Source: Rodentibacter sp901420285 (GTDB taxonomy: Bacteria > Pseudomonadota > Gammaproteobacteria > Enterobacterales > Pasteurellaceae). Taken from it: DNA of 64,000 nucleotides. Shown one piece after another: positions 24,534 to 34,026 of this stretch. The notes under the pieces were generated by a model. The model made no database searches, had not been told where the DNA came from, and saw only the letters and a list, made by a program, of their open reading frames with translations. The translations under genes and the position numbers were made by a program. The stretch spans positions 1,116,001-1,180,000 of the forward strand of contig NZ_CP162010.1 in assembly GCF_041734645.1 (NCBI RefSeq), given 5' to 3'. The stretch's first letter is position 1. Every line of letters starts with the position of its first letter.

Positions 24534-24549
24534 ATGTTACCCGTAACAA
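24534..24549. promoter_or_regulatory. GntR operator 2
   Basis: ATGTTACCCGTAACAA, a match to the GntR operator 20 bp ahead of the gntP start. The layout (operator, CRP, CRP, operator) is nearly symmetric and would give each divergent gene one activator and one repressor site. Confidence 0.82.
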
Positions 24550-24568
24550 TTCAACAAGGGGATTTCCT

Positions 24569-25918
24569 ATGCTTATTGCCATTATGATTGCCGCAATTTT
24601 ATTGCTGCTTTTACTTATCATTAAATTCAAAGTCCACGCTTTTGTGGCATTAATTATCGTGAGCTTACTCACGGCGCTTGCCGCCGGCATTCCGGTGGAA
24701 AAAATTCTGCCGACATTGCTCGGCGGTTTTGGTAATACATTGGCCGCTGTCGCCTTATTAGTGGGCTTAGGTGCGATGATCGGGCGTTTGCTGGAAATCA
24801 CCGGTGGCGCTAAAGTGCTGGCGGATACCTTAATCAACAAATTTGGCGAACAAAAAGCCCCCTTCGCATTAGGCGTGGCGGCGTTACTTTTTGGTTTCCC
24901 GATTTTCTTTGATGCCGGTCTTGTGGTGATGTTACCGATCGTGTTCAGCGTAGCGAAACGCTTCGGCGGTTCTGTATTACGTTATGCCTTCCCAGTTGCC
25001 GGTGCATTTGCTGTGATGCATGCCTTTTTACCACCGCATCCGGGCCCGGTAGCGTCCGGCGATTTGCTCGGCGTAAATATGGGGTTGTTGGTCGTGGTCG
25101 GTTTAATTTGCGCAATTCCCACTTGGTATATCGGTACCTATTTATTTAGTACATACATCAGTAAGAAAATCCATGTCGATTTACCGAAAGCCTTCTTGAA
25201 TGCGGTTGCCATTAGCGAAACCTCTGTACAGAATCCGCCGAGTTTCGCGCGCGTAATCACCGTTTTGTTGTTACCAATTATCTTAATTTTATTCGACACC
25301 GGCTTAAACACATTAAGCGTGGCGAAAGTGATTGACGGTTCGCAAACTTGGGTGGAAGTCTTACGTTTAATCGGTAAAACGCCAATTGCACTATTAATTA
25401 CCTTAATCGTAGCGATTTTGTTATTAAAAGATCAACGTAGCTACGAACAAATCGAAAAAATCTGCGATAACGCCTTAGGTCCAATTTGCTCCATCGTGTT
25501 AGTGACCGGTGCCGGCGGAATGTTCGGCGGTGTATTACGCGCCAGCGGTATCGGTGACGTACTCTCTACCATGCTGTCTGATACCGGAATGCCAATTATC
25601 GTTGCCGCCTTCGTTATTGCTATGATGATGCGCGTAGCGCAAGGCTCCGCCACCGTTGCGTTAACAACTGCCGCCGCCTTAATTTCACCGACCGTTGCCG
25701 CAGCGACCGATTTAAGCCAATTTGACCTTTGCTTTATCGTCATTGCGATTGCATCAGGTGCTACCGTGCTTTCTCATGTAAATGACTCAGGTTTCTGGTT
25801 AATGAGTCGCTTTCTTGAAATGGACACTAAAACCACATTAAAAACTTGGACCGTTCTTGAAACCTCTATCGGTGTGGTGGGCTTTATTATCGCGTTAATC
25901 GGTAGTGTGATTCTTTAA
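24569..25918 (+). CDS. Gluconate:H+ symporter (GntP family)
   Basis: 449 residues, about 12-14 transmembrane helices. GntP-family signatures include GFPIFFDAGLVVMLPI near residue 110, FLPPHPGPVA near 150 and GATVLSHVNDSGFWL near 395. It imports gluconate across the inner membrane. Start ATG 24569 follows AAGGGGATTTCCT. It pairs with the divergent gntK and carries the GntR operator, so its substrate is almost certainly gluconate; which paralogue name (gntP, gntT, gntU) applies cannot be told. Confidence 0.94.
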   Translation: MLIAIMIAAILLLLLLIIKFKVHAFVALIIVSLLTALAAGIPVEKILPTLLGGFGNTLAAVALLVGLGAMIGRLLEITGGAKVLADTLINKFGEQKAPFALGVAALLFGFPIFFDAGLVVMLPIVFSVAKRFGGSVLRYAFPVAGAFAVMHAFLPPHPGPVASGDLLGVNMGLLVVVGLICAIPTWYIGTYLFSTYISKKIHVDLPKAFLNAVAISETSVQNPPSFARVITVLLLPIILILFDTGLNTLSVAKVIDGSQTWVEVLRLIGKTPIALLITLIVAILLLKDQRSYEQIEKICDNALGPICSIVLVTGAGGMFGGVLRASGIGDVLSTMLSDTGMPIIVAAFVIAMMMRVAQGSATVALTTAAALISPTVAAATDLSQFDLCFIVIAIASGATVLSHVNDSGFWLMSRFLEMDTKTTLKTWTVLETSIGVVGFIIALIGSVIL

Positions 25919-26007
25919 TCCTTGAGTGTGCTGTCGACCTTAAACCATTTCTAAAATCGACCACACTTTGCTAAAATCAGCCATTATTTTTGCCGTAAGG
26001 ATAAAAC

Positions 26008-26865
26008 ATGGCTGATTTTTCTTTTATCATTGATATTAACGAACAAAATCTCACCGAGGTTCTGCAACAATCCCTTGAAAAAGCACTAGTGCTCAACTTC
26101 TATGCGCCGAGCCATCAGTCTTCAACAGAATTTTTAAGTCTGTTAGAACGGCTGGCTGAGCAATATCAAGGCCAATTTATTTTGGGTAAAGTAAACTGTG
26201 AAACAGAACCAATGCTTGCCGCGCAATTCCGTATTCAAGCGTTACCGACCACCTATTTATTCAAAGAAGCGCAAGCCTTAGACGCCTTTCCGGGAACGCT
26301 TGATGAAGCAACATTAATTCAGCGTTTAAGCACGATTTTGCCGAAGGAAGAAGAGTTAAAATTCCAACAAGCCCTGGATTTCTTACAGGTAGAAAACTAC
26401 GATGCGGCATTGCCACTGTTAAAAGACGCTTGGGAATTGTCCAATAAAAAAAATAGCGATGCGGCGCTGCTCTATGCCGAAACCTATATTGCCATGAAGA
26501 AAACCGAGCCGGCGCAAGAAATTTTGAACCAAATTCCATTACAAGATCGCGACAGTCGCTGGCAAGGTTTGCAGGCGCAAATTGAATTACTGATTCAAGC
26601 AGCCGATACGCCCGAAATTCAACAATTGCAAACGGATTACGCCAACAATCCGACGCCCGAAATCGCCGTTAAACTTGCCGTACAATTGCACCAAGCAGGC
26701 AGAAACGAAGAAGCATTGACGCTACTGTTCAGTATTTTAAAAACCGATTTAAACGTCCTGAACGGCGAAGTGAAACAACAATTTTTAGCCATTTTAAGCG
26801 CCATGGGAAACAGCGATCCGCTGACGAATAAATTTCGTCGATTACTTTATTCACTGTTGTATTAA
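26008..26865 (+). CDS. cnoX: Thioredoxin-like co-chaperone CnoX/YbbN
   Basis: 285 residues: an N-terminal thioredoxin fold (1-110) and tetratricopeptide-like helices (120-285). The thioredoxin active-site position reads S35-H-Q-S38, so both catalytic cysteines are absent; E. coli YbbN has SxxC. Homologues protect proteins from oxidative aggregation and hand them to GroEL; without Cys here, redox activity is unlikely and a pure holdase role is inferred. It stands as a single gene in the cytosolic protein-quality class. Confidence 0.9.
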   Translation: MADFSFIIDINEQNLTEVLQQSLEKALVLNFYAPSHQSSTEFLSLLERLAEQYQGQFILGKVNCETEPMLAAQFRIQALPTTYLFKEAQALDAFPGTLDEATLIQRLSTILPKEEELKFQQALDFLQVENYDAALPLLKDAWELSNKKNSDAALLYAETYIAMKKTEPAQEILNQIPLQDRDSRWQGLQAQIELLIQAADTPEIQQLQTDYANNPTPEIAVKLAVQLHQAGRNEEALTLLFSILKTDLNVLNGEVKQQFLAILSAMGNSDPLTNKFRRLLYSLLY

Positions 26866-26937
26866 TAGAAAAGCTTATAATCCGCCCCTCGCTTTCGCTC
26901 CGTTTGTGCCGAGAGCATCAAAAACAGAGGGCGGGAA

Positions 26938-27041
26938 TTCAATGCGGTGCTGATTCGCGATGTCATTTCAGTCAAGCGCAAAATAGCAATCAAACGCGCC
27001 GCCAAACGATTTCAATTTTCAAACGGTTTCAATGCGGTGCT
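26938..27041 (+). repeat. Two dispersed-motif copies upstream of trxB
   Basis: TTCAATGCGGTGCT at 26938-26951 and at 27028-27041. The 276-bp gap between cnoX and trxB also holds a stem (CCGCCCCTC near 26882 with GAGGGCGGG near 26927). I see no credible gene in it. Confidence 0.85.
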
Positions 27042-27141
27042 AATTCAGCACTTCATTCTATTCGCCTTTTTGAGACGCGCTCGACATACCACAATGAAGA
27101 GCCCGAAGATTTAATCAGCAAATCATAAACAAGGATACTTT

Positions 27142-28095
27142 ATGTCAGATATCAAACACGCCAAACTATTAATTTTGGGCTCCGGCCCTGCCGGTTATAC
27201 GGCAGCGATTTATGCAGCGCGCGCTAATTTAAAACCGGTTCTCGTCACTGGCCTTCAACAAGGCGGTCAACTTACCACCACCGACGAAATCGAAAACTGG
27301 CCGGGTGATTTTGAAATGACAACCGGCTCAAGCTTAATGCAACGAATGTTGCAACATGCAGAAAAATTCGGCACCGAAATCCTGTTCGATCACATTAATC
27401 GTGTGGATTTGTCTTCCCGTCCATTCAAACTTTATGGCGATGTACAAAATTTCACCTGTGATGCTTTAATCATCGCAACCGGTGCTTCTGCGCGTTATAT
27501 TGGCCTTCCCTCCGAAGAGAACTACAAAGGCCGCGGCGTTTCCGCTTGTGCGACCTGTGACGGTTTCTTTTATCGCAACAAACCGGTCGCCGTGATCGGT
27601 GGCGGTAACACGGCCGTTGAAGAAGCGCTTTATTTAGCCAACATCGCAAGTTGCGTGCATTTGATCCACCGCCGCGATAGCTTCCGTGCAGAAAAAATTC
27701 TCATCGACCGCTTATACAAAAAAGTAGAAGAAGGCAAAATTGTGCTGCACACCGAGCGCACTTTAGATGAAGTGTTGGGCGACAATATGGGAGTAACCGG
27801 CTTGCGTTTAGAAAACACTAAAACCGGTGAAAAAGAAGAACTTAATCTGGATGGTTTATTCGTGGCAATCGGTCATTCGCCGAATACGGAAATTTTCCAA
27901 GGCCAATTGGAATTGAACAATGGTTATATCGTGGTGAAATCAGGCCTTAACGGCAATGCCACCGCCACTTCCGTGAAAGGCGTATTCGCCGCCGGTGATG
28001 TGATGGATCATAACTATCGTCAAGCCATCACTTCAGCCGGAACGGGCTGTATGGCGGCGTTGGATGCAGAAAAATTTTTGGATGCTCAAGCGTAA
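27142..28095 (+). CDS. trxB: Thioredoxin reductase
   Basis: 317 residues. The N-terminal FAD motif GSGPAGYTAAIYAARA, redox-active C136-A-T-C139 in SACATCDGFF, the NADPH motif GGGNTAVEEALYLA and the C-terminal GVFAAGDVMDHNYRQAITSAG_GC are all present. It reduces thioredoxin with NADPH in the cytosol. It sits just upstream of cydDC, the same neighbourhood as in E. coli and H. influenzae, where CydDC exports thiols to the periplasm. A strong hairpin separates it from cydD. Confidence 0.97.
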   Translation: MSDIKHAKLLILGSGPAGYTAAIYAARANLKPVLVTGLQQGGQLTTTDEIENWPGDFEMTTGSSLMQRMLQHAEKFGTEILFDHINRVDLSSRPFKLYGDVQNFTCDALIIATGASARYIGLPSEENYKGRGVSACATCDGFFYRNKPVAVIGGGNTAVEEALYLANIASCVHLIHRRDSFRAEKILIDRLYKKVEEGKIVLHTERTLDEVLGDNMGVTGLRLENTKTGEKEELNLDGLFVAIGHSPNTEIFQGQLELNNGYIVVKSGLNGNATATSVKGVFAAGDVMDHNYRQAITSAGTGCMAALDAEKFLDAQA

Positions 28096-28106
28096 TTAAA
28101 ATTTAG

Positions 28107-28133
28107 GGTGTATGAAACAACGTTTCATACACC
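28107..28133 (+). terminator. Hairpin after trxB
   Basis: Perfect 12-bp stem GGTGTATGAAAC / GTTTCATACACC with a 3-nt loop. The T tail is poor, so termination may be partial. Confidence 0.7.
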
Positions 28134-28201
28134 TGTTATCCATTTCTTGTGTGTAGATTTTTCAAATTCACATACTCGCCAATCCTATAATAGTAAAACC
28201 C

Positions 28202-29974
28202 ATGAATAAACTTCGCCAAAAATACTTACAAAAATGGCTTCGTGCTCAACAAAAACCCATCAAAAAACTCATGGGCGCGAATATCGCCCTTGCCACGCTT
28301 TCCGCGCTGATTTTAGTCGCACAAACCTATTTTCTGGCTACGCTACTTGATAAGCTGATTATGCAAAATGTACCGCGTAATGAACTCATTCCTTATTTTC
28401 TCGGGTTAATTACCGGCTTTGCTTTACGTGCGGTGATTTTATGGGCGCGGGAAAAAATCGGCTTCCAATGCGGTCGTAAATTACGTAGTCATATTCGGCA
28501 AAAAATTCTCGACAAAATTCACCTTGTCGGCCCGGCGACGATTAATCAAAAACCGGCGGGCAGTTGGGCAAGTATCATGCTGGAACAAGTTGAAAACTTG
28601 CATAATTTCTACGCCCGTTTTCTACCGCAACAAAGCCTTTCCGCCATTGTACCGATAGTTATTTTAATTGCGGTATTTCCGTTAAACTGGGCGGCCGGTT
28701 TGATTTTAATGATCACTGCTCCGCTTGTGCCTATTTTTATGATTCTGGTGGGCATTGCAGCGGCGGACAGCAGCCAAAAAAATATGGATACACTAGCTCG
28801 GTTGAGCGCGCAATTTTTAGATCGCTTACGCGGGCTTGAAACCTTGCGTCTTTTTAACCGTACCGCCGAACAAACCCAACATATCGAAAACAGCACGGAA
28901 GATTTTCGCAAAACCACCATGGACGTGCTAAAACTGGCCTTTCTATCTTCCGCCGTATTGGAATTTTTCACATCCGTTTCTATTGCTCTGATGGCGGTGT
29001 ATTTTGGCTTTAGCTATTTGGGACAGTTGGATTTCGGCAGCTACAGTGCGCCACTTACCCTATTTAGCGGTTTTTTCTGCTTAATTCTCGCGCCCGAGTT
29101 TTACCAGCCACTGCGCGATCTCGGCACTTATTATCACGACCGCGCAGCCGGTATTGGTGCGGCAGATGCTATCGTGGATTTCTTGGAAGCGGACTATTTA
29201 ACCGTTCGACAAAATGAAAAAACAATTCCTATCAAAACCGCGTCAGAGCACACAATAGAAATTTCAGCAGAAAATTTGGTCGTGCTTTCCTCGCATGGCA
29301 CCGCATTGACTAAACCGCTAACCTTTCATATTGCTGCGAATCAGAATGTAGCGTTAGTCGGTCAAAGCGGTGCCGGTAAAAGCTCTTTAATGAATGCGAT
29401 TTTGGGCTTTTTAGCTTACGAAGGTTCACTCAAAATCAATGGGCAAGAATTACATGAAAGCAATCTCGCCGACTGGCGCAAACACATTGCTTGGGTAGGA
29501 CAAAATCCGTTGTTGTTGCAAGGCACAATTAAAGAAAATCTGTTGCTTGGCGATATTCAAGCGAACGATGAAGAAATTGAGCGCGCTTTAGCGCGTTCGC
29601 AAGCTAAAGATTTCATCGATAAATTAGGCTTGGAGTATAAAATTAAAGACGGCGGATTGGGCGTTTCCGTAGGGCAAGCGCAACGCCTTGCCATTGCACG
29701 CGCGTTACTTCGCAAGGGGGATTTGCTGCTTTTGGATGAACCGACAGCAAGCCTTGATGCACAATCGGAAAATCTTGTGCTTCAGGCGCTCAATGAAATG
29801 AGTCGCCGTCAAACTACACTCATGATTACGCACCGCATTGAAGATTTAAAACAATGCGATCAAATTTTTGTAATGCAAAACGGTGAAATCGTGCAACAAG
29901 GCGATTTTGCAACCCTACGAAACGAAGGCTTTTTCGCCGAACTTTTAGCACAACGACAACAGGATATTCAATAA
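28202..29974 (+). CDS. cydD: Thiol exporter ABC subunit CydD
   Basis: 590 residues: six transmembrane helices in the first 330, then a nucleotide-binding domain. Walker A GQSGAGKSS lies near 388, the signature region is GVSVGQAQRLAIARAL and Walker B LLLLDEPTASLD; the signature has Val for the first Ser (VSVGQ), while CydC keeps the canonical LSGGE. CydDC exports cysteine and glutathione to the periplasm and is needed for cytochrome bd assembly. The stop overlaps the cydC start (TAATG). A near-motif copy (GGCACCGCATTGAC at 29297) encodes HGTALTK ahead of the ATPase domain. Confidence 0.96.
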   Translation: MNKLRQKYLQKWLRAQQKPIKKLMGANIALATLSALILVAQTYFLATLLDKLIMQNVPRNELIPYFLGLITGFALRAVILWAREKIGFQCGRKLRSHIRQKILDKIHLVGPATINQKPAGSWASIMLEQVENLHNFYARFLPQQSLSAIVPIVILIAVFPLNWAAGLILMITAPLVPIFMILVGIAAADSSQKNMDTLARLSAQFLDRLRGLETLRLFNRTAEQTQHIENSTEDFRKTTMDVLKLAFLSSAVLEFFTSVSIALMAVYFGFSYLGQLDFGSYSAPLTLFSGFFCLILAPEFYQPLRDLGTYYHDRAAGIGAADAIVDFLEADYLTVRQNEKTIPIKTASEHTIEISAENLVVLSSHGTALTKPLTFHIAANQNVALVGQSGAGKSSLMNAILGFLAYEGSLKINGQELHESNLADWRKHIAWVGQNPLLLQGTIKENLLLGDIQANDEEIERALARSQAKDFIDKLGLEYKIKDGGLGVSVGQAQRLAIARALLRKGDLLLLDEPTASLDAQSENLVLQALNEMSRRQTTLMITHRIEDLKQCDQIFVMQNGEIVQQGDFATLRNEGFFAELLAQRQQDIQ

Positions 29975-31701
29975 TGCGCGCCCTACTGCCTTTTATACGT
30001 TTATTTAGATTCGCTAAATTACCGCTGATTTTAGGATTGCTACTGATGATACTCGGGCTTGGCTCCAGTATGGCTTTGCTCACGGTTTCAGGCTGGTTCC
30101 TGGCGGCAACCGCAATTGCCGGACTCGGCACTTTGTTTAACTTTTTCTATCCGTCTGCCAGCGTGCGCGGTTTGGCAATCGGACGCACCGTTGCGCGTTA
30201 TTTCGAAAAACTGGTTACCCATGATGCGACATTTCGCATTTTGGCCAAATTGCGCGTGCAAGTGTTCAGTAAAATCATTCCGCTTAGCCCGGCCGTATTA
30301 AACCGTTATCGCAACAGCGATCTATTAAACCGCTTGGTTTCTGATGTGGACACGCTAGACAGCCTTTATTTACGCTTACTCGCGCCCTTCTTCAGCGCTG
30401 TTTTTGTGATTACGGCAATGACCATCGGTTTAAGTTTTATTAATGCTCCGCTCGCATTGGGTTTGGGCGCCTTTTTATTGCTATTGCTTATTGCCATTCC
30501 AACGATTTTTTATCGTTTAGGACAACAATTCGGCGAACGTTTAATTCAGACACGCGCCGCTTACCGCACACAATTTTTAGAATTCATCCAAGCACAAGCT
30601 GAACTTTTGCTGTTCAATGCAGAAGATCGATTAAAAGCAAAAATGGTTACAATAGAGAAAAATTGGCAGGCCGATCAAGACAAAGAAGCAAAACTAAGCG
30701 GGTTTTCTACCGCACTTGTGATGTTCTTAAATGGTTTATTGGTCTGTGGAATGCTGTGGTTTAGTTCACAAGCGGATTTTGGTGACGATGAATATCGCAT
30801 GGCATTTATTGCCCTTTTCACTTTCGCCGCATTAGCCGCCGTTGAAATCATTATGCCCTTAGGCGCTGCTTTTTTGCATATTGGTCAAGTAATTGCGGCC
30901 GCAAATCGTGTAACCGAGATTGTTGAGCAAAAACCCTTGGTCGAATTTAACGACAATGCCAAATTTGAAGAAAAAGTAAACTTAATTTCAGCAAAAAATT
31001 TAAGTTTTGCTTACCCGGAGCAAGAAGATCCCGTCTTAAAAAATCTCACATTAGATTTACATCAAGGACAAAAAATCGCTATTCTTGGCAAAACCGGCAG
31101 CGGAAAATCCACTTTGCTTCAGCTTTTAGTGCGTAATTATGACACGAATCAGGGCGAATTATTGTTAGCCGAAAAACCGATTTCCGCTTATTCAGAAAAT
31201 ACCTTACGCAACCAAATGTGTTTTTTAACTCAACGTGTGCACGTGTTTAGCGACACACTTCGTCAGAATTTACAATTTGCTCGCCTTGAAAAAATTTCTG
31301 ACGAAAAAATGACGGAAGTGCTAAATCAAGTGGGTTTAGGCAAACTGCTCGAACAAGAACAAGGGTTAAATCTTTGGCTTGGTGACGGCGGCCGTCCGCT
31401 TTCCGGCGGTGAACAACGTCGCTTGGGACTCGCGCGTATTTTACTTAATAATGCGCCAATTTTGTTGTTAGACGAGCCAACGGAGGGATTGGATCGCGAA
31501 ACCGAACGCCGAATTTTGCGCTTAATTCTGCAACACGCAGAAAATAAAACCTTAATTATGGTGACACACCGTTTAACGGCCATTGAACAATTCGACAAAA
31601 TTTGCGTAATTGATGAAGGCAAACTCATTGAGCAAGGCAATTACGAAAGTTTAATCACGAAAGAAAACGGATTTTTTAGAAGATTAATTGAACGGTTGTA
31701 A
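29974..31701 (+). CDS. cydC: Thiol exporter ABC subunit CydC
   Basis: 575 residues, partner of CydD: membrane domain with six helices, then an ATPase domain with GKTGSGKST near 372, LSGGEQRRLGLARIL and LLLDEPTEGLD. Overlap of one base with cydD supports coupled synthesis of the heterodimer. It is followed by the convergent 4.5S RNA gene, whose end is close to the cydC stop. Confidence 0.96.
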   Translation: MRALLPFIRLFRFAKLPLILGLLLMILGLGSSMALLTVSGWFLAATAIAGLGTLFNFFYPSASVRGLAIGRTVARYFEKLVTHDATFRILAKLRVQVFSKIIPLSPAVLNRYRNSDLLNRLVSDVDTLDSLYLRLLAPFFSAVFVITAMTIGLSFINAPLALGLGAFLLLLLIAIPTIFYRLGQQFGERLIQTRAAYRTQFLEFIQAQAELLLFNAEDRLKAKMVTIEKNWQADQDKEAKLSGFSTALVMFLNGLLVCGMLWFSSQADFGDDEYRMAFIALFTFAALAAVEIIMPLGAAFLHIGQVIAAANRVTEIVEQKPLVEFNDNAKFEEKVNLISAKNLSFAYPEQEDPVLKNLTLDLHQGQKIAILGKTGSGKSTLLQLLVRNYDTNQGELLLAEKPISAYSENTLRNQMCFLTQRVHVFSDTLRQNLQFARLEKISDEKMTEVLNQVGLGKLLEQEQGLNLWLGDGGRPLSGGEQRRLGLARILLNNAPILLLDEPTEGLDRETERRILRLILQHAENKTLIMVTHRLTAIEQFDKICVIDEGKLIEQGNYESLITKENGFFRRLIERL

Positions 31702-31713
31702 AGAAAGGAAGTT

Positions 31714-31829
31714 GGGCGGAAACCTTCCCAGCTTATTCTCGGCACACAGCAATTCCGACTTTGGCTGCTTTCTTCCGAACCTGACCGAGTAAACCGGACA
31801 CCGTTGCGAGAGACCGAGAAGGTTTCCAT
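31714..31829 (-). ncRNA. ffs: Signal recognition particle 4.5S RNA
   Basis: On the minus strand the sequence has the SRP domain IV core: GGTCAGGTTCGGAAGAAAGC followed by AGCCAAAG, against E. coli GGTCAGGTCCGGAAGGAAGC/AGCCAAGG, including the GGAA tetraloop. Terminal pairing of GGAAACC near the 5' end (about 31827) with GGTTTCC near the 3' end (about 31718) closes the long hairpin of about 115 nt. Ends are estimated from pairing. It binds Ffh to target membrane proteins to SecYEG. It is an easy gene to miss because it lies between cydC and nrdG with no reading frame. Confidence 0.9.
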
Positions 31830-31855
31830 TGATATCGCTGACGCGATTGCGCGCT

Positions 31856-31884
31856 ATTATGCAAGAATCGGCGCATCATTGCAA
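31856..31884 (-). promoter_or_regulatory. Probable ffs promoter
   Basis: On the minus strand TTGCAA (31879-31884), a 17-bp spacer, CATAAT (31856-31861) and a GCGCGC discriminator right after, as in growth-rate-controlled stable RNA promoters. Transcription from here would give a short leader to be trimmed, as known for 4.5S RNA. Confidence 0.65.
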
Positions 31885-32006
31885 AGATTAATTGTAAAAT
31901 GCGATGGGTTTGGCGAGAATTTAAACCGATCGTTTTTATCTTGTACATACAATGTTTATAAAGCGACAATGAAAAGGTCCAACGAAATAAAATGATCCTC
32001 AAAATT

Positions 32007-32020
32007 AGCACCGCATTGGA
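32007..32020 (+). repeat. Dispersed motif copy upstream of nrdG
   Basis: AGCACCGCATTGGA within AAAATTAGCACCGCATTGGA, intergenic, 50 bp before nrdG. Confidence 0.85.
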
Positions 32021-32071
32021 GCCCCGCCCTGCGCGGCCTCTGCACAATATGATTATTTTAAATAAAGTGAA

Positions 32072-32539
32072 ATGAATTATTTACAATACTATCCCACCGA
32101 TGTCGTCAACGGCGAAGGCACCCGCTGCACGCTTTTTGTCAGCGGTTGTACTCACGGTTGTAAAGGTTGTTATAACCAAAAAAGTTGGTCTTTTTCCGCC
32201 GGTGCATTGTTTGACCAAGCAATGGAACAACAAATTATCAATGACTTGAAAGATACGCGAATCAAACGCCAAGGCTTAACCCTTTCGGGCGGTGATCCAT
32301 TGCACCCGCGCAATGTAGAAACCCTGTTACCTTTTGTGCAACGGGTGAAACGCGAATGCCCCGATAAAGATATTTGGGTATGGACAGGCTATAAACTTGA
32401 CGAACTTGACGAGCAACAACGCAAAATGTTGCCTTATATTGATGTGTTAATTGACGGCAAATTTATTCAGGAACAAGCAGATCCGAGTTTAGTTTGGCGG
32501 GGTTCGGCGAATCAGGTGATTCACCGATTTAAACTTTAA
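32072..32539 (+). CDS. nrdG: Anaerobic ribonucleotide reductase activating protein
   Basis: 155 residues. The radical-SAM cluster motif C26-x3-C30-x2-C33 (CTHGCKGC) and GGDPLHPRN identify NrdG. It uses a 4Fe-4S cluster and S-adenosylmethionine to create the glycyl radical on NrdD for dNTP synthesis without oxygen. nrdD is not in the window. The gene converges on the TatD-type nuclease gene with four bases of overlap at their 3' ends. Confidence 0.96.
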   Translation: MNYLQYYPTDVVNGEGTRCTLFVSGCTHGCKGCYNQKSWSFSAGALFDQAMEQQIINDLKDTRIKRQGLTLSGGDPLHPRNVETLLPFVQRVKRECPDKDIWVWTGYKLDELDEQQRKMLPYIDVLIDGKFIQEQADPSLVWRGSANQVIHRFKL

Positions 32540-33324
32540 GCAAATAATGCTACAGCATTTTGCCAAGTGATTCGTTCGATCAACTCCGGCGTTTCGTTTC
32601 TTAACGAACATAGCGCTTTAAAACTTTCCGTAATACGCTCAGGTCGATTAAGCTGACCTTGAAAACCAAATACCGGCATATCCGGGCTGTCGGTTTCCAG
32701 CACGAGGGAATCCAATGGCAATTTAGCAATGGCTTGACGGGTCTTATTCGCACGCTCATAAGTGATCGTTCCTCCCACGCCGATTTTATAACCGAGTTCA
32801 ACAAAACGTTTTGCCTGATCATAACTGCCGGCAAAACCGTGCACCACGCCACGTTTCGGTACAGAAATTCGTTTTAAGAAAGTAAAAATTTGATCATGGG
32901 TTTTACGGCTGTGGATATTCACCGGCAAATCAAATTTTTTCGCAAAATAAAGCTGACTTTCAAAAAAGTGGCATTGTTTTTGCCAAAGTTTGTCAGTGAG
33001 TAATTCAGGAATCGCACGCTCCAAGCCAATTTCCGCCACTGCTGTACAATTTTTATCACGGTTTGCCAAGGCTTGTTCCAACAGAACCAAATCATTTTCT
33101 GTATGTTCTTTGATGTAAAGCGGATGTAATCCCAGCCCATAATACAAATTTTCCGGAAAAAGTGCGGCCATGTTTTGGATAATTTTGAAATCACGTTGAA
33201 GCACCGCAACAATGAGAATTTTCGCAACGCCGGCTTGTTTAGCGTGTTCAACCAATTGAGCGAGCGGTTCACCGGTGAATTGTTGGAGATAATCAAGATG
33301 GGTGTGGGTATCGAAAAAGGGCAT
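32536..33324 (-). CDS. yjjV: TatD-family metal-dependent hydrolase (YjjV-like)
   Basis: 262 residues from ATG 33324 (MPFFDTHTHLDYL), chosen because the family starts immediately before the metal motif DTHTHLD. Later metal ligands are in EIGLE, PVNIHSRKTHDQI and LETDSPDMPVFG. TatD enzymes are Mg-dependent DNases or hydrolases acting in the cytosol; YjjV is a poorly characterised member often next to nrdG, as here. The ribosome-binding site is weak. Confidence 0.9.
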   Translation of the reverse strand: MPFFDTHTHLDYLQQFTGEPLAQLVEHAKQAGVAKILIVAVLQRDFKIIQNMAALFPENLYYGLGLHPLYIKEHTENDLVLLEQALANRDKNCTAVAEIGLERAIPELLTDKLWQKQCHFFESQLYFAKKFDLPVNIHSRKTHDQIFTFLKRISVPKRGVVHGFAGSYDQAKRFVELGYKIGVGGTITYERANKTRQAIAKLPLDSLVLETDSPDMPVFGFQGQLNRPERITESFKALCSLRNETPELIERITWQNAVALFA

Positions 33325-33375
33325 AATATTTTTTATTGTAGAAGCAAATCGCATTTGCCCATCAATTATAAACTG

Positions 33376-33404
33376 AAAAAAATAGGACGAATGTCATTCG
33401 TCCT
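33376..33404 (-). terminator. ppiB terminator
   Basis: On the minus strand AGGACGAAT / ATTCGTCCT with a 3-nt loop followed by ATTTTTTT. Confidence 0.88.
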
Positions 33405-33415
33405 TGCAATATAAA

Positions 33416-33925
33416 TTACTCAACTGAAACCGATTGAATCACCACATCATCTTTCGGTACATCTTGATGAAAGCCTTGGTTGCCGGTTTTCACGCCTTTG
33501 ATTTTATCTACCACATCCATGCCATCAACCACTTCGCCGAACACCGCATAGCCCCATTCTTGTACCACTTCTTTACCAAACATTTCTTTTGAACGGTAAT
33601 CCAAGAAACTATTATCCGCCACGTTGATAAAGAATTGCGAACTAGCCGAATGCGGATCAGAAGTGCGCGCCATCGAAATGGTACCACGCTTGTTGCTTAA
33701 ACGATTATTCGCTTCGTTTTTAATCGGCGCTTTGGTGGCTTTTTCACGCATTCCACTCTCCATTCCACCGCCTTGAATCATAAAGCCGTCAATTACGCGG
33801 TGGAAAATCGTGTTATTATAAAAGCCTTCTTTACAGTAATTTAAAAAGTTTTCTGCGGTAATCGGTGCATTATCAAAATCCAATTTAATTTTAATATCGC
33901 CAAAATTTGTATGTAACGTAACCAT
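33416..33925 (-). CDS. ppiB: Peptidyl-prolyl cis-trans isomerase B (cyclophilin)
   Basis: 169 residues, no signal peptide, so the cytosolic cyclophilin. Signature sequence FHRVIDGFMIQGGGM and SQFFINVADNSFLD hold the catalytic Arg and Phe residues. It catalyses proline isomerisation during folding. It is divergent from cysS, the same arrangement as in E. coli and H. influenzae. Confidence 0.96.
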   Translation of the reverse strand: MVTLHTNFGDIKIKLDFDNAPITAENFLNYCKEGFYNNTIFHRVIDGFMIQGGGMESGMREKATKAPIKNEANNRLSNKRGTISMARTSDPHSASSQFFINVADNSFLDYRSKEMFGKEVVQEWGYAVFGEVVDGMDVVDKIKGVKTGNQGFHQDVPKDDVVIQSVSVE

Positions 33926-34026
33926 TTTGTTTTCCTTCTGAAAAATTAAGGGGCGTATTATTCCACAATCGCACCAAAAGTGCTATAAAAGCGCGGTTCA
34001 TTTTCCAATCTCTTAACGAGTTAAAC

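Noticed and set aside
26008..26865. Loss of both CxxC cysteines in CnoX/YbbN as a novel inactivation
   Set aside because: The family is variable at this site (E. coli has SxxC), so this is not striking on its own.
26904..27128. 74-codon frame between cnoX and trxB
   Set aside because: No ribosome-binding site or family; two dispersed-motif copies create its open frame.
29829..29842. CGCACCGCATTGAA in cydD as a full motif copy
   Set aside because: One mismatch and it encodes the conserved THRIEDL of the ABC His-switch, so it is explained by protein conservation.
31641..32047. Overlapping frames between cydC and nrdG
   Set aside because: They overlie the 4.5S RNA gene and its promoter.
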